The notes under the pieces: model-generated
Databases searched by the model: none
Seen by the model: the letters and a program-made list of their open reading frames with translations, nothing else
Told to the model about the DNA's origin: nothing
Program-made: the position numbers and the translations under genes
Assembly: GCF_023072595.1 (NCBI RefSeq)
Contig: NZ_JALLGK010000004.1
Span: 372,001 to 436,000 of the forward strand
From: Streptomyces sp. XM4193
GTDB taxonomy: Bacteria > Actinomycetota > Actinomycetes > Streptomycetales > Streptomycetaceae
Length of the DNA stretch: 64,000 bases
Direction: 5' to 3'
Part shown: piece by piece, positions 25,690-34,842 of the stretch
How positions within the stretch are numbered: position 1 is the stretch's first letter
Layout: every line of letters begins with the position of its first letter

Positions 25690-26246
25690 AAGTTCGGCGT
25701 CGTCGCGAGCGCACGCACCCCGTCCCACAACCGCCCCGCCGCCTCACCGCGAGGCACCGGGGCGACCACGGGCCCGAACAGGGCGTGCCGCTCCCCGTCC
25801 TCCTCCGTGATCGCCAGCACCGGCGTTCCGACGCGGTTTCCGACCAGAGCCACGGCCTGTGCGTGCGAAGCGCGCAGCGGCTCCTCGTACGCGGTCGTCC
25901 ACGCCGTGTCGGCGAGGTCCGTCGGCAGGCCGGCGGCGGCCAGCGGGGCCTCGAACCCGGGCCACTCGCCCCGCACCAGGGCCTGTTCTCCGTACGCGGT
26001 GTGGAAGCGGCTGAGGGCCTGCTCGCCGTGCAGTTCGGCGATGGCCGCGCACAGCCGTGCGGGCCCCCACAGATACCCCTCGGTGTCGCCCTCGGGGTCC
26101 TCGTCGAGGTGTTCGTTGAGGATCGACAGGCTCATCACGTGCCAGTGCAGCTCCAACTCCCGTACCTCGGCGGCCTCCAGCAGCCAGCGGGAGGCGGTCC
26201 AGCTGTAGGGGCACGACGGGTCGAACCAGAAATCGGCGATCGGCAC
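25647..26246 (-). CDS. DsbA-family / mycothiol-dependent nitroreductase-like protein
   Basis: 199 aa thioredoxin-fold protein starting at GTG 26246 (GGAG about eight bases upstream). The active-site region FWFDPSCPYSWTASRWLLE has CPYS, so only the first cysteine of the usual CxxC is present. The rest matches the actinobacterial Rv2466c-like DsbA branch (ELHWHVMSLSILNE, VGTPVLAI, FGPVV). A monothiol site suggests mycothiol conjugation or reduction rather than dithiol oxidation. It is cotranscribed with the upstream fdhD gene and overlaps the SBF gene tail to tail. Confidence 0.85.
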   Translation of the reverse strand: MPIADFWFDPSCPYSWTASRWLLEAAEVRELELHWHVMSLSILNEHLDEDPEGDTEGYLWGPARLCAAIAELHGEQALSRFHTAYGEQALVRGEWPGFEAPLAAAGLPTDLADTAWTTAYEEPLRASHAQAVALVGNRVGTPVLAITEEDGERHALFGPVVAPVPRGEAAGRLWDGVRALATTPNFYEFRRPAPGDPPL

Positions 26247-26260
26247 GGGCTGCTCCTCGG

Positions 26261-27181
26261 TCAATTCGGCGTGGTGGCGTCGGGCTCGGACGGGGCGGAA
26301 GCGGAATCCGGCCGGGACGTCGGGGCGGTGGCGTCGCGGGGGGAGGGGAGCGCGAACCGGTCCTCGCCGGCGTAGAGGTTCATCGAGGTGCCGCGCACGA
26401 ATCCGGCGAGCCCGAGCCCGGTCTCCTCGGCCAGCTCCACGGCCAGCGCCGACGGCGCGGAGACCGCCGCCAGCACCGGGATTCCGGCCATCACGGCCTT
26501 CTGCGCCAGCTCGAAGGAGGCGCGGCCGGAGACCATCAGCACAGTGTGCGCCAAGGGCAGCCGGTCCTCCTGGAGGGCGCGGCCCACCAGCTTGTCGACG
26601 GCGTTGTGGCGCCCCACGTCCTCGGCGACGTCCACCAGTTCGCCGTCGAAGCGGAAGAGCGCGGCGGCGTGCAGTCCGCCGGTGCGGTCGAACACCCGCT
26701 GCCGGGAACGGAGTCGGTCCGGCAGCTCGGCGAGGGTGTCGGTGGAGAGCCGGTCCCCGCCGGCGGGCGGCAGCGGCCAGCGGCTGCGGGTGCGCACCGC
26801 GTCCAGCGACGCCTTGCCGCAGAGCCCGCAGGAGGAGGAGGTGTAGACGTTGCGCTCCAGGCTCACGTCCGGCAGCGGGACTTCGGGCGCCAGCCGTACG
26901 TCCACGGTGTTGTACGTGTTGTACGGAACGTCCCCGTCCATGGCGGTGCCGGCGCAGTAGGCGACACCACTGAGCTCGGAGTGCCGCGCCAGTACGCCCT
27001 CGCTCACCAGGAAGCCGACCGCGAGCGCGAAGTCCTCGCCCGGAGTGCGCATCGTGATGGCGAGCGGCCTGCCGCCCAGCCTGATCTCCATCGGCTCCTC
27101 GGCGACGAGCGTGTCGGGGCGGCGGCTGACCGAGCCCCCGCGGATCCGGGTGACCGGGCGCCGTACGGTGACGCGTCCCAT
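26261..27181 (-). CDS. fdhD: Formate dehydrogenase accessory sulfurtransferase FdhD
   Basis: 306 aa. It delivers sulfur from a cysteine desulfurase to the molybdenum/bis-MGD cofactor of formate dehydrogenases. Visible family motifs are EEPMEIRLGG, MRTPGEDFALAVGFLVSEG, the CxxC loop in SSSCGLCGKASLD, DVAEDVGRHNAVDKLVG and SGRASFELAQKA. ATG 27181 follows CAGGAG at the proper distance. No formate dehydrogenase is visible in the window, so the client enzyme is elsewhere. A proline/serine/aspartate-rich tail of about 30 residues extends the C-terminus. Confidence 0.95.
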   Translation of the reverse strand: MGRVTVRRPVTRIRGGSVSRRPDTLVAEEPMEIRLGGRPLAITMRTPGEDFALAVGFLVSEGVLARHSELSGVAYCAGTAMDGDVPYNTYNTVDVRLAPEVPLPDVSLERNVYTSSSCGLCGKASLDAVRTRSRWPLPPAGGDRLSTDTLAELPDRLRSRQRVFDRTGGLHAAALFRFDGELVDVAEDVGRHNAVDKLVGRALQEDRLPLAHTVLMVSGRASFELAQKAVMAGIPVLAAVSAPSALAVELAEETGLGLAGFVRGTSMNLYAGEDRFALPSPRDATAPTSRPDSASAPSEPDATTPN

Positions 27182-27383
27182 GTGGACTCCTGCAACTGGT
27201 CGGGGCGAGGTGCCTGCCCATTGTCCCGCCGCCGCGTCCGCTCCGACTCCGTCCACCGCCCGGCGCGACGCCCGGGGGCACCCGAACGACAGACCCCGCT
27301 GCCCGCCGCCCGGGTCCGCGCCGGGCAGCGGCGCTCACCCACCGATCCGGCAGGGACCGACGGACAGGCCCTACGCTGCCGCC

Positions 27384-27881
27384 ATGAGCGATGCGGTGAC
27401 CAGCAATCCGGCGCCCCTGGCCGTCTTCGACCTGGACGGCACTCTCTGCGACACCCGGCACCGACTCCACTTCCTGGAGTCGCGGCCGAAGGACTGGGCG
27501 GCCTTCTTCCGAGCCGCCCGGCAGGACCCGCCGCTGCCCGAGGGGGTGCGGCTCGCGCGCGAGTGGGCCCGGGAGTGCGAGCTGGGGTACGTCACGGGTC
27601 GGCCCGAGCGCTGTCGCCGCGACACCGAGCGCTGGCTGGCCGAGCAGGGCCTGCCGGCGGGCGAGCTCTGGATGCGGGAGAACCGGGACTTCCGCCCCGC
27701 GAGGGTGGCCAAGCTCGTTCTGCTGCGGTCGCTGGCCGAGCGCCGCCGGGTGCGAGTGGTGGTCGACGACGATGTGCGGGTCTGCGAGGCGTACGAGGAG
27801 GCCGGCTTCACCGTCGTGCGCGCGGACTGGATGGGACCGGCCGGGGAGTTGGGCGAGGCGCAGGAGCAGGGGCGCACCTGA
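27384..27881 (+). CDS. HAD-superfamily phosphatase-like protein
   Basis: 165 aa HAD-fold protein. Motif I is VFDLDGTLCDTRHRL, motif II is YVTGRP and motif IV is VVVDDDVRVCEAY, so the catalytic aspartates are present. The cap is minimal, which is typical of polynucleotide-phosphatase-like or small-molecule HADs. ATG 27384 lacks a Shine-Dalgarno; a -10-like TACGCT (27372-27377) lies six bases upstream, which suggests a leaderless mRNA. It is divergent from fdhD. The substrate is unknown. Confidence 0.85.
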   Translation: MSDAVTSNPAPLAVFDLDGTLCDTRHRLHFLESRPKDWAAFFRAARQDPPLPEGVRLAREWARECELGYVTGRPERCRRDTERWLAEQGLPAGELWMRENRDFRPARVAKLVLLRSLAERRRVRVVVDDDVRVCEAYEEAGFTVVRADWMGPAGELGEAQEQGRT

Positions 27882-28023
27882 GGCCGCCGGTCGGGCGCGG
27901 CTCCGCCGGCGGAGGGGCCGGGTCCGGGCGGTGGCGTCCGTGGTGGTGGGGCGGGTGCGGGCGTACCGGTTGGTAGGAGACGGCCCGATTGCTGCGCGTC
28001 ACATCTTTGTCCTTTCAGGAGAA

Positions 28024-28080
28024 GAAGTTTGGCTATGTGCTGTCAAAGTTCTTCCCAGTCCAGCTGAGCGCTGCTACGTT
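28024..28080 (+). promoter_or_regulatory. Promoter/operator A upstream of the ROK gene
   Basis: A 33-bp element (28024-28056) begins GAAGT and ends with TGTCAAAGTTCTTCCC. A -10-like TACGTT follows at 28075-28080. The same element occurs at 35998-36030 with TACGGT at exactly the same 51-base offset. AGAAGTTTG and CAAAGTTCT in this copy form an imperfect inverted repeat with 12 bases between arms. It probably binds the ROK regulator encoded downstream. Confidence 0.65.
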
Positions 28081-28219
28081 CCCTGGTGAAAGCCCGCCCC
28101 ACGGCGGGATGTTGAGCATCGCCACGGTCGTAGCGGCCGGTCGCCGGCACCAGTCCGTCGCGACCGCCGGACGGTACGGGGCACGGGTTCCCCACCTCAG
28201 GCCGGGGAAGGAGGGCAGG

Positions 28220-29410
28220 GTGAGACGTATGACGGCACGACCTGCCAACCCTCACCAGGCAAGACTGCTGCGGCTGTTGCGCGACGGCGGGCCGAGTTCC
28301 CGGGCGCAGCTGGGGGACCGGGTCGAGCTCTCCCGGTCCAAGCTGGCCGTCGAGGTGGACCGCCTGCTGGAGACCGGGCTGATCGTCGCCGACGGACTGG
28401 CCGCCTCCCGCGGCGGACGCCGCTCGCACAACGTACGGATCGCGCCCGGGCTGCGTTTTCTGGCCATCGACATCGGTGCCACCTCGATCGATGTCGCGGT
28501 GACCAACGCGGAGTTGGAGATCCTCGGCCACCTCAACCAGCCCATGGACGTGCGCGAGGGGCCGGTCGCCGTTTTCGAGCAGGCGCTCGCCATGGCCAGA
28601 AAGCTCCAGGACGACGGCCTGGCGGGCCAGTTCGACGGTGCCGGGGTCGGTGTTCCGGGCCCGGTCCGCTACCCCGAGGGCGTTCCGGTCGCGCCGCCGA
28701 TCATGCCCGGCTGGGACGGGTTCCCGGTGCGCGAGGCGCTGAGCCAGGAGCTCGGCTGCCCGGTCATGGTCGACAACGACGTGAACCTGATGGCCATGGG
28801 GGAGCAGCAGGCCGGAGTCGCCCGCAGCGTCAGCGACTTCATCTGCGTCAAGATCGGCACCGGTATCGGCTGCGGCATCGTGGTCGGCGGCCAGGTCTAC
28901 CGGGGCACCACCGGCAGCGCCGGCGACATCGGCCACATCCGGGCCGAGCCGGACGGCAGGCCGTGCGCCTGCGGCAACACCGGCTGCCTGGAGGCCTACT
29001 TCAGCGGTGCGGCCCTGGCCAGGGACGCGGAGATCGCGGCCACCGAGGGCGGCTCGCCGGAGCTCGCCAGTCGACTGGCCGCGGCCGGCACCCTGACCTC
29101 GGTCGACGTCGCCGCGGCGGCAGCGGCCGGCGACGCCGCCAGTCTGGAGCTCATCCGGGCCGGCGGTGCGCGCACCGGACAGGTGCTGGCCGGGCTCGTC
29201 AGCTTCTTCAACCCCGGTCTGGTGATCATCGGCGGTGGGGTGACGGGCCTCGGCCACAACCTCCTCGCCAGCATCCGTACCCAGGTCTACCGCCAGTCGC
29301 TGCCGCTTGCGACCGGCAACCTGCCCATCGTGCTGGGGGAGTTGGGTGCCGCCGCCGGGGTCACCGGCGCGGCGCGGCTGATCAGCGACCACGTCTTCTC
29401 CTCCGCCTGA
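28220..29410 (+). CDS. ROK-family transcriptional regulator / sugar kinase-like
   Basis: 396 aa. An N-terminal winged helix (ANPHQARLLRLLRDGGPSSR, SRSKLAVEVDRLLETGLI) precedes the ROK domain with the ATP-binding-like IDIGATSIDVAV, the VDNDVNLMAMGE motif, GTGIGCGIVVGG and the zinc-type cysteine cluster CACGNTGCLE. ROK repressors of this design sense a sugar and release operators. GTG 28220 is chosen because AAGGAGGG lies just upstream; ATG 28229 is the alternative. It precedes the ABC transporter by 273 bp on the same strand and probably controls this island through elements A and B. Confidence 0.9.
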   Translation: MRRMTARPANPHQARLLRLLRDGGPSSRAQLGDRVELSRSKLAVEVDRLLETGLIVADGLAASRGGRRSHNVRIAPGLRFLAIDIGATSIDVAVTNAELEILGHLNQPMDVREGPVAVFEQALAMARKLQDDGLAGQFDGAGVGVPGPVRYPEGVPVAPPIMPGWDGFPVREALSQELGCPVMVDNDVNLMAMGEQQAGVARSVSDFICVKIGTGIGCGIVVGGQVYRGTTGSAGDIGHIRAEPDGRPCACGNTGCLEAYFSGAALARDAEIAATEGGSPELASRLAAAGTLTSVDVAAAAAAGDAASLELIRAGGARTGQVLAGLVSFFNPGLVIIGGGVTGLGHNLLASIRTQVYRQSLPLATGNLPIVLGELGAAAGVTGAARLISDHVFSSA

Positions 29411-29683
29411 CCTCTCCCGCGACAGCTCTTCCGCCCCGCACAGCCGCAGCACAGGCACCGCACATCCGCACCACCGCACAAGCACCACCCGCACCACCTG
29501 CACCACCGCACCCGCACCACCGCACACGCAAGGCCCGTATCCCGCCCGCAACATCCTGACATTTCGTCAACTCGTCCCGGTCCCCGAGCGGTTGACACGC
29601 ACGAGCCGCTTCCGCGTACCCGCGCCCGCACCGCGATCAGTCCTGCCCGCACACCGGCGCACACACTGCCCAGGAGGCCAGCC
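29411..29683. other. 273-bp gap with CAC-rich repeats and a possible promoter
   Basis: The gap contains an irregular run of caccaccgcac-type units (about 29450-29535), then a TGAC-atttc-GTCA palindrome near 29557. TTGACA at 29592-29597 could be a -35 box, but no convincing -10 follows at 17-18 bp. No coding region is supported. Confidence 0.45.
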
Positions 29684-31312
29684 ATGGCTCCCCCGCCCAA
29701 GGATTCACCCCCCGAGTCGCCGCCCGTCCAGGAGCCGCCCTCCGCACCGCCACCGGACGCCTCCGGCAGGCAGGGCGAGCGGCCCTCCCGGGTGCCGCCG
29801 GTGCTCACCATGACCGGCATCACCAAGTCCTTCCCCGGTGTACGCGCGCTGGACGGCGTCGATCTGGAGGTCGCGCCCGGTGAGGTGCACTGCCTGCTGG
29901 GACAGAACGGCGCGGGCAAGTCCACGCTGATCAAGGTCCTGGCCGGCGCCCACCAGCCGGACGACGGAGAGATCACCTGGCAGGGCGCCCCGGTCACGCT
30001 CAGCTCGCCGAGCGCCGCCACGGCCAAGGGGATCGCCACCATCTACCAGGAACTCGACCTGGTGCCCCATCTGTCGGTGGCCGAGAACGTCCACCTGGGC
30101 CACGAGCTGGCGACCGCGGGCTTCATCCGGGCGCGCGAGGCCGAGCGGGCGACCCGTTCGCTGCTGAGCCGCCTCGGGCACCCGGAGATCAGCCCGCGCG
30201 CCCTGGTGGGCGAACTCTCCGCCGCCGGGCAGCAGATCGTCTCGATGGCCAGGGCCCTCTCCCACGAGGTGCGGCTGATCGTGATGGACGAGCCCTCCGC
30301 GGTGCTCGACCCGGACGAGGTGGAGAACCTCTTCCGCATCGTCGCCGAGCTGACCGCGGACGGCGTCGCCGTCATCTACATCTCCCACCGCCTGGAGGAG
30401 ATCCGCCGCATCGGCGACCGGGTCACCGTGCTCAAGGACGGGCGCGCGGTCGCCGGCGGTCTGCCCGCGCAGTCCACCGCCACCCGGGACATCGTCGCGC
30501 TGATGACCGGCCGCGACGTGGAGTACTCCTTCCCGCGCCGCACCGAGCCGCTCGACGAGAGCGCCGAACCCGTGCTGCGGGTCGAAGGGCTCGCCCGGCG
30601 CGGCGAGTTCGAGCCGGTGGACCTGGTGGTGCGGCCCGGCGAGATCGTGGGCCTGGCCGGACTGGTCGGCTCCGGCCGGTCGGAGATCCTGGAGACGGTC
30701 TACGGCGCGCGCAGGCCGACCGCCGGACGGGTCGTGCTGGACGGGAAGCCGCTGCGCACCGGCAGCGTGGTGGCGGCCGTGAAGGCCGGCCTGGGGCTCG
30801 CCCCCGAGGAGCGCAAGGCCCAGGGCCTGCTGATGATGGAGTCGGTCACCCGCAACGTCACGCTCTCCTCGCTGCCCCGTTTCTCCACCGGCGGCTGGCT
30901 GGACCGCGAGGGCGAACGCACGGCCGCCCGCGCGCGCACCGGGGAGCTCGCGCTCCACCCCAACGACCCCGAACGCGCCGTGCGCACCTTCTCCGGCGGC
31001 AACCAGCAGAAGGCCGTACTGGCCCGCTGGCTGCTGCGCGGCTGCCGGGTGCTGCTGCTCGACGAGCCCACCAGGGGCGTCGACGTCGGTGCGCGTTCCG
31101 AGCTGTACGCGCTCATCCGCCAGCTGGCCGACCAGGGCGTCGCCGTCCTGCTCGTCTCCAGCGAACTGCCCGAGGTGCTCGGGCTCGCCGACCGGGTGCT
31201 CGTCCTGCGCGAGGGCCGCGTCGTCCACACCGCACCCGCGGAGCAACTCGACGAGTCCAGGGTGCTCGATCTCGTCATGGAAGGCTCGCCAGAGCCGGAA
31301 GGCAGGCCCTAA
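29684..31312 (+). CDS. Sugar ABC transporter ATP-binding protein (RbsA/MglA type)
   Basis: 542 aa double-ATPase subunit of a CUT2 sugar importer. A proline-rich extension (1-40) precedes the first ATPase domain with Walker A GQNGAGKST, signature LSAAGQQ and Walker B LIVMDEPS. The second domain (about 290-530) has the degenerate GLVGSGRSE P-loop normal for this family, FSGGNQQKAVLARWL and LLLDEPTRGVDVG. GGAGG precedes ATG 29684. It is followed without gap by the permease and then the binding protein, giving a complete importer for a pentose, hexose or polyol. Confidence 0.95.
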   Translation: MAPPPKDSPPESPPVQEPPSAPPPDASGRQGERPSRVPPVLTMTGITKSFPGVRALDGVDLEVAPGEVHCLLGQNGAGKSTLIKVLAGAHQPDDGEITWQGAPVTLSSPSAATAKGIATIYQELDLVPHLSVAENVHLGHELATAGFIRAREAERATRSLLSRLGHPEISPRALVGELSAAGQQIVSMARALSHEVRLIVMDEPSAVLDPDEVENLFRIVAELTADGVAVIYISHRLEEIRRIGDRVTVLKDGRAVAGGLPAQSTATRDIVALMTGRDVEYSFPRRTEPLDESAEPVLRVEGLARRGEFEPVDLVVRPGEIVGLAGLVGSGRSEILETVYGARRPTAGRVVLDGKPLRTGSVVAAVKAGLGLAPEERKAQGLLMMESVTRNVTLSSLPRFSTGGWLDREGERTAARARTGELALHPNDPERAVRTFSGGNQQKAVLARWLLRGCRVLLLDEPTRGVDVGARSELYALIRQLADQGVAVLLVSSELPEVLGLADRVLVLREGRVVHTAPAEQLDESRVLDLVMEGSPEPEGRP

Positions 31313-32332
31313 GTGTTGAACTCCCCGCCCTCCCTCAGCAAGACAGACCCAGCGGGGCCGCCGACGAGCAGCGCGGCCCGGCCCGCGCTCCCCGGCTGGG
31401 TGGACCTGCGCACGCTCGCACTGCTGGGCGTGCTCGCGATCCTCGTACTGGTCGGCGCGCTCACCAAGCCCGACCAGTTCCTGAGCACCGGCAACCTCCA
31501 ACTGATCCTGACCCAGGCGTCGGTGATCGGCGTGGTGACGGTCGGCATCACCTTCGTGATCATCGGCGGCGGCATCGATCTGTCCGTCGGGGCGATGGTG
31601 GCGCTCGCCTCGGTCTGGGCGACCACGCTGGCCACCCAGGACTTCGGCTTCGGCGGCATGCTGATGTGCGCCGTCCTGGTCGGCCTGGGCGCCGGACTGA
31701 TCAACGGGGTGCTCATCGCCTACGGGCCGATGGTCCCCTTCATCGCCACCCTCGCCATGATGGCCTCCGCGCGCGGTCTCTCGCTCCAGCTCAGCGAGGG
31801 CAAGACCCAGATGGTGACCGTCGACTCGGTCCTCAGCCTCGGTGAGCGGGACGCCTACGTCCTCGGCATACCCCCGCTGGTGCTGGTCTTCGCGGTGGTG
31901 ACGGTGCTCGGCTGGCTGCTGCTCAACCGTACGACCTTCGGCCGGCGCACCGTCGCGATCGGCGGCAACGCCGAGGCGGCCCGGCTGGCCGGTATCGCCG
32001 TCAAGCGCCAGCGCCTGATGCTCTACCTGCTGTCCGGGCTGTGCTGCGGCATCGCGGCGTTCATGCTGATCATCCTCACCGGCTCCGGCCAGAACACCAA
32101 CGGCAACCTGTACGAGCTGGACGCCATCGCCGCGGCGATCATCGGCGGCACGCTGCTCTCCGGCGGTCGCGGCACCATCGTCGGCTCGGTGCTGGGCGTG
32201 CTGATCTTCACCACGATCACCAACCTCTTCGCGCTGAACAACCTGCAGAGCGCGCCGCAGCAGATCGCCAAGGGCGCGATCATCGTGGCCGCCGTACTGC
32301 TCCAGCGCAGGCTCAACCGCACGGACAACTAG
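31313..32332 (+). CDS. Sugar ABC transporter permease (RbsC type)
   Basis: 339 aa integral membrane permease with about nine to ten helices, of the branched-chain/ribose (BPD_transp_2) family. GGGIDLSVGAMVALASV matches the conserved cytoplasmic loop for ATPase contact, and NAEAARLAGIAVKR is the second family hallmark. GTG 31313 begins right after the ATPase stop. It pairs with the upstream ATPase and the downstream lipoprotein. The substrate is probably a monosaccharide or keto-sugar handled by the following oxidoreductase and isomerase. Confidence 0.94.
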   Translation: MLNSPPSLSKTDPAGPPTSSAARPALPGWVDLRTLALLGVLAILVLVGALTKPDQFLSTGNLQLILTQASVIGVVTVGITFVIIGGGIDLSVGAMVALASVWATTLATQDFGFGGMLMCAVLVGLGAGLINGVLIAYGPMVPFIATLAMMASARGLSLQLSEGKTQMVTVDSVLSLGERDAYVLGIPPLVLVFAVVTVLGWLLLNRTTFGRRTVAIGGNAEAARLAGIAVKRQRLMLYLLSGLCCGIAAFMLIILTGSGQNTNGNLYELDAIAAAIIGGTLLSGGRGTIVGSVLGVLIFTTITNLFALNNLQSAPQQIAKGAIIVAAVLLQRRLNRTDN

Positions 32333-32473
32333 CGCCGCGCCACCGGCCGGTGGACGAGTGCCACCACCGGCGCGACGGCCGGCGCCCGCGGCCCGAGAGC
32401 CACCCCGCACCATCCAGCCCCACCCAGAGGTTTCACCCGTTCGAAGCGGCAATCAGTGAAGGGTCGAAATGCC

Positions 32474-33538
32474 ATGAAGTCGCTCAACTCAGCAGCGCAG
32501 GCGGTCAGTACGAGCCGCAGAAGACTCCTGTTCGGCGCCGCGGCGGCGTCCGCCGGCGCCATGCTGGTCGGCTGTACCAGCAACGAGAGCAACGACAGCA
32601 AGAGCGAGGACTCGGCCGCCCAGGTGGCCGACGACAAGCCCGGCAAGAAGGTCACCATCGGCTACGCCGGTCCGCAGGCCGACCACGGCTGGCTGAACGC
32701 GGTCAACGAGCAGGCGAAGGGCCGGGCGGAGAAGTACGAGGACGTCACGCTGGAGATGACGGAGGGCTCCAACGACAACGCCCAGCAGATCGGCCAGATC
32801 GAGACGCTGATCAACAAGAAGGTCGACGTACTGGTCATCCTGCCCTCGGACGGCAAGGCGCTGACCCAGGTGGGCCTGCGGGCGATGCGGGCCGGAATCC
32901 CGGTCGTCAACCTCGACCGCATCTTCGACAACCCCCAGGCGTACCGCTGCTACGTCGGCGGCGACAACTACGGCATGGGCCTCAACGCCGGCCGCTACAT
33001 CGGCGAGCAGCTCAAGAAGAAGAAGAACGCCAAGGTCGTCGAGCTGGCCGGCGTCGACAACCTGGAGCTGACCCAGGATCGCACCAGGGGCTTCGACGAC
33101 GCTCTGAAGAACTACCCGAACATCAAGAAGGTGGCCCGTCAGGCCGCCGAGTTCACGGTCGAGTCCGGGCAGTCGAAGATGGCCCAACTGCTGCGCGCCC
33201 AGCCGCAGTTCGACGCCCTGTGGAACCACGACGACGACCAGGGCGTGGGCGCCGAGCGCGCCATCGAGCAGGCCGGCCGGGACGAGTTCCTGATGGTCGG
33301 CGGCGCCGGTTCCAAGCACGCCATGGACGCCATCAAGGCGGACAAGGGCGTACTGAAGGCCACTGTGCTCTACCCGCCGACCATGGCCGCCTCCGCCATC
33401 GATCTGGCGCGCGCACTGGCCCAGGGCAAGGGCATCGGCGGGCTGGCGGAGTTCGAGATCCCGGCCTCGCTGACCCTCTACTCGGCCGTCGTGACCAAGG
33501 ACAACGTCGACGAGTACATGCCGACCGGCTTCAACTGA
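32474..33538 (+). CDS. Sugar ABC transporter substrate-binding lipoprotein
   Basis: 354 aa periplasmic-binding-protein type I (RbsB-like). The signal combines a Tat-like SRRRLLFG with a lipobox LVGC near residue 33, so it is a lipoprotein probably exported by Tat. The mature part shows IGYAGPQADHGWLNAVNEQA and LINKKVDVLVILPSDGKAL, which are sugar-binding family segments, and NLDRIF in the hinge. ATG 32474 is preferred; an in-frame GTG at 32456 would add six residues. It completes the importer. Confidence 0.93.
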   Translation: MKSLNSAAQAVSTSRRRLLFGAAAASAGAMLVGCTSNESNDSKSEDSAAQVADDKPGKKVTIGYAGPQADHGWLNAVNEQAKGRAEKYEDVTLEMTEGSNDNAQQIGQIETLINKKVDVLVILPSDGKALTQVGLRAMRAGIPVVNLDRIFDNPQAYRCYVGGDNYGMGLNAGRYIGEQLKKKKNAKVVELAGVDNLELTQDRTRGFDDALKNYPNIKKVARQAAEFTVESGQSKMAQLLRAQPQFDALWNHDDDQGVGAERAIEQAGRDEFLMVGGAGSKHAMDAIKADKGVLKATVLYPPTMAASAIDLARALAQGKGIGGLAEFEIPASLTLYSAVVTKDNVDEYMPTGFN

Positions 33539-33551
33539 CAGGGGGACATCC

Positions 33552-34829
33552 GTGTCGACCACTTCGGGCGCTGTGACCACCAGCGCCGAGACCGACCGTG
33601 CCGCCGTCCAGCCCGGGAAGGAGGACGGCGAACCGCAGCCGTCCGAACTCCCGGTGCTGGGGGTCGGCATGGTCGGCTACTCCTTCATGGGTGCCGCCCA
33701 CTCACAGGGGTGGCGCACCGCGGGGCGCGTCTTCGACCTGCCCCGCAAGCCGTACATGGCCGCCCTCTGCGGCCGGGATCCGGTCGCCGTGCAGCAGGCC
33801 GCCTCCCGGCTGGGCTGGGCCGCCACCGAGACCGACTGGCGCAAACTGATCACCCGTGACGACGTCTCGCTCGTCGACATCTGCACACCCGGCAACAGCC
33901 ACGCGGAGATCGCCATCGCCGCACTGGAGGCCGGCAAGCACGTGCTGTGCGAGAAGCCGCTGGCCAACACGGTCGAGGAGGCGGAGGCGATGGTGGCCGC
34001 CGCCGAAGCCGCCCGTGCCCGTGGGCAGTTGGCGATGGTCGGCTTCAACTACCGCAGGGTGCCCGCGCTGGCACTGGCCCGGCAGATGGTCGCCGAGGGG
34101 CGCATCGGCACGCTGCGCCATCTGCGGGTGACCTACCTCCAGGACTGGCTGGTCGATCCCGAGTTCCCGCTGGCCTGGCGGCTGCGCAAGGAGGCCGCCG
34201 GTTCGGGGGCGCTCGGCGATCTCGGCGCGCACATCGTCGACCTCGGCCAGCACTTGGCGGGCGAGCTGCTCGCCGGTGTCTCGGCGCAGATCGCGACGTT
34301 CGTGACCGAGCGTCCGCTGCCCGAGGACCCGGCCGCCCGCGGCGCGGTCACGGTCGACGACGCGGCGGTGTTCACCGGTCGTTTCGCCTCGGGCGCGCTG
34401 GCCTCGTTCGAGGCGAGCCGAATGGCCGCGGGTCGCAAGAACTCGCTGCGCATCGAGCTCAACGGCGACCGGGGATCCCTCGCCTTCGACCTGGAGCGGC
34501 TCAACGAGCTCCAGTTCCACGACCAGACGGAACCGGCCAGCCACTCCGGCTTCCGCCGCATCCTGGTCACCGAGGAGCAGCACCCCTACCTCTCCGCCTG
34601 GTGGCCGCCGGGCCACGGTCTGGGGTACGAGCACACCTTCGTCCACCAGGCCTCGGACCTGGTGCGTGCCATCGCGGAGGAACGGCAGCCGCAGCCGTCC
34701 TTCGCCGACGGTCTCCAGGTCCAGCGGGTGCTGGCCGCGGTGGAGGAGAGTGCGCACAGCGACTGCGTCTACACCCCCCTCGTCCACGAGCCCGTCCAGT
34801 CCACCGAGCCCACAGCCGCCGCCGGCTAG
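33552..34829 (+). CDS. Gfo/Idh/MocA-family oxidoreductase
   Basis: 425 aa NAD(P)-dependent sugar or polyol dehydrogenase. The Rossmann motif [18 protein letters not shown] lies near residue 37. The conserved CEKPLANT provides the family EKP lysine, and [14 protein letters not shown] is the second active-site signature. GGGGGA precedes GTG 33552. Located after a sugar importer and before a TIM-barrel isomerase, it probably oxidises the imported sugar, for example at C3, or reduces an inosose. The exact substrate cannot be read. Confidence 0.93.
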   Translation: MSTTSGAVTTSAETDRAAVQPGKEDGEPQPSELPVLGVGMVGYSFMGAAHSQGWRTAGRVFDLPRKPYMAALCGRDPVAVQQAASRLGWAATETDWRKLITRDDVSLVDICTPGNSHAEIAIAALEAGKHVLCEKPLANTVEEAEAMVAAAEAARARGQLAMVGFNYRRVPALALARQMVAEGRIGTLRHLRVTYLQDWLVDPEFPLAWRLRKEAAGSGALGDLGAHIVDLGQHLAGELLAGVSAQIATFVTERPLPEDPAARGAVTVDDAAVFTGRFASGALASFEASRMAAGRKNSLRIELNGDRGSLAFDLERLNELQFHDQTEPASHSGFRRILVTEEQHPYLSAWWPPGHGLGYEHTFVHQASDLVRAIAEERQPQPSFADGLQVQRVLAAVEESAHSDCVYTPLVHEPVQSTEPTAAAG

Positions 34830-34842
34830 TCACGGAGGTCCC

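Noticed and set aside
29705..32452. 915-codon minus-strand ORF across the ABC transporter
   Set aside because: It is a high-GC shadow with His/Gln/Gly-rich composition and no motif; the plus-strand ATPase and permease are unambiguous.
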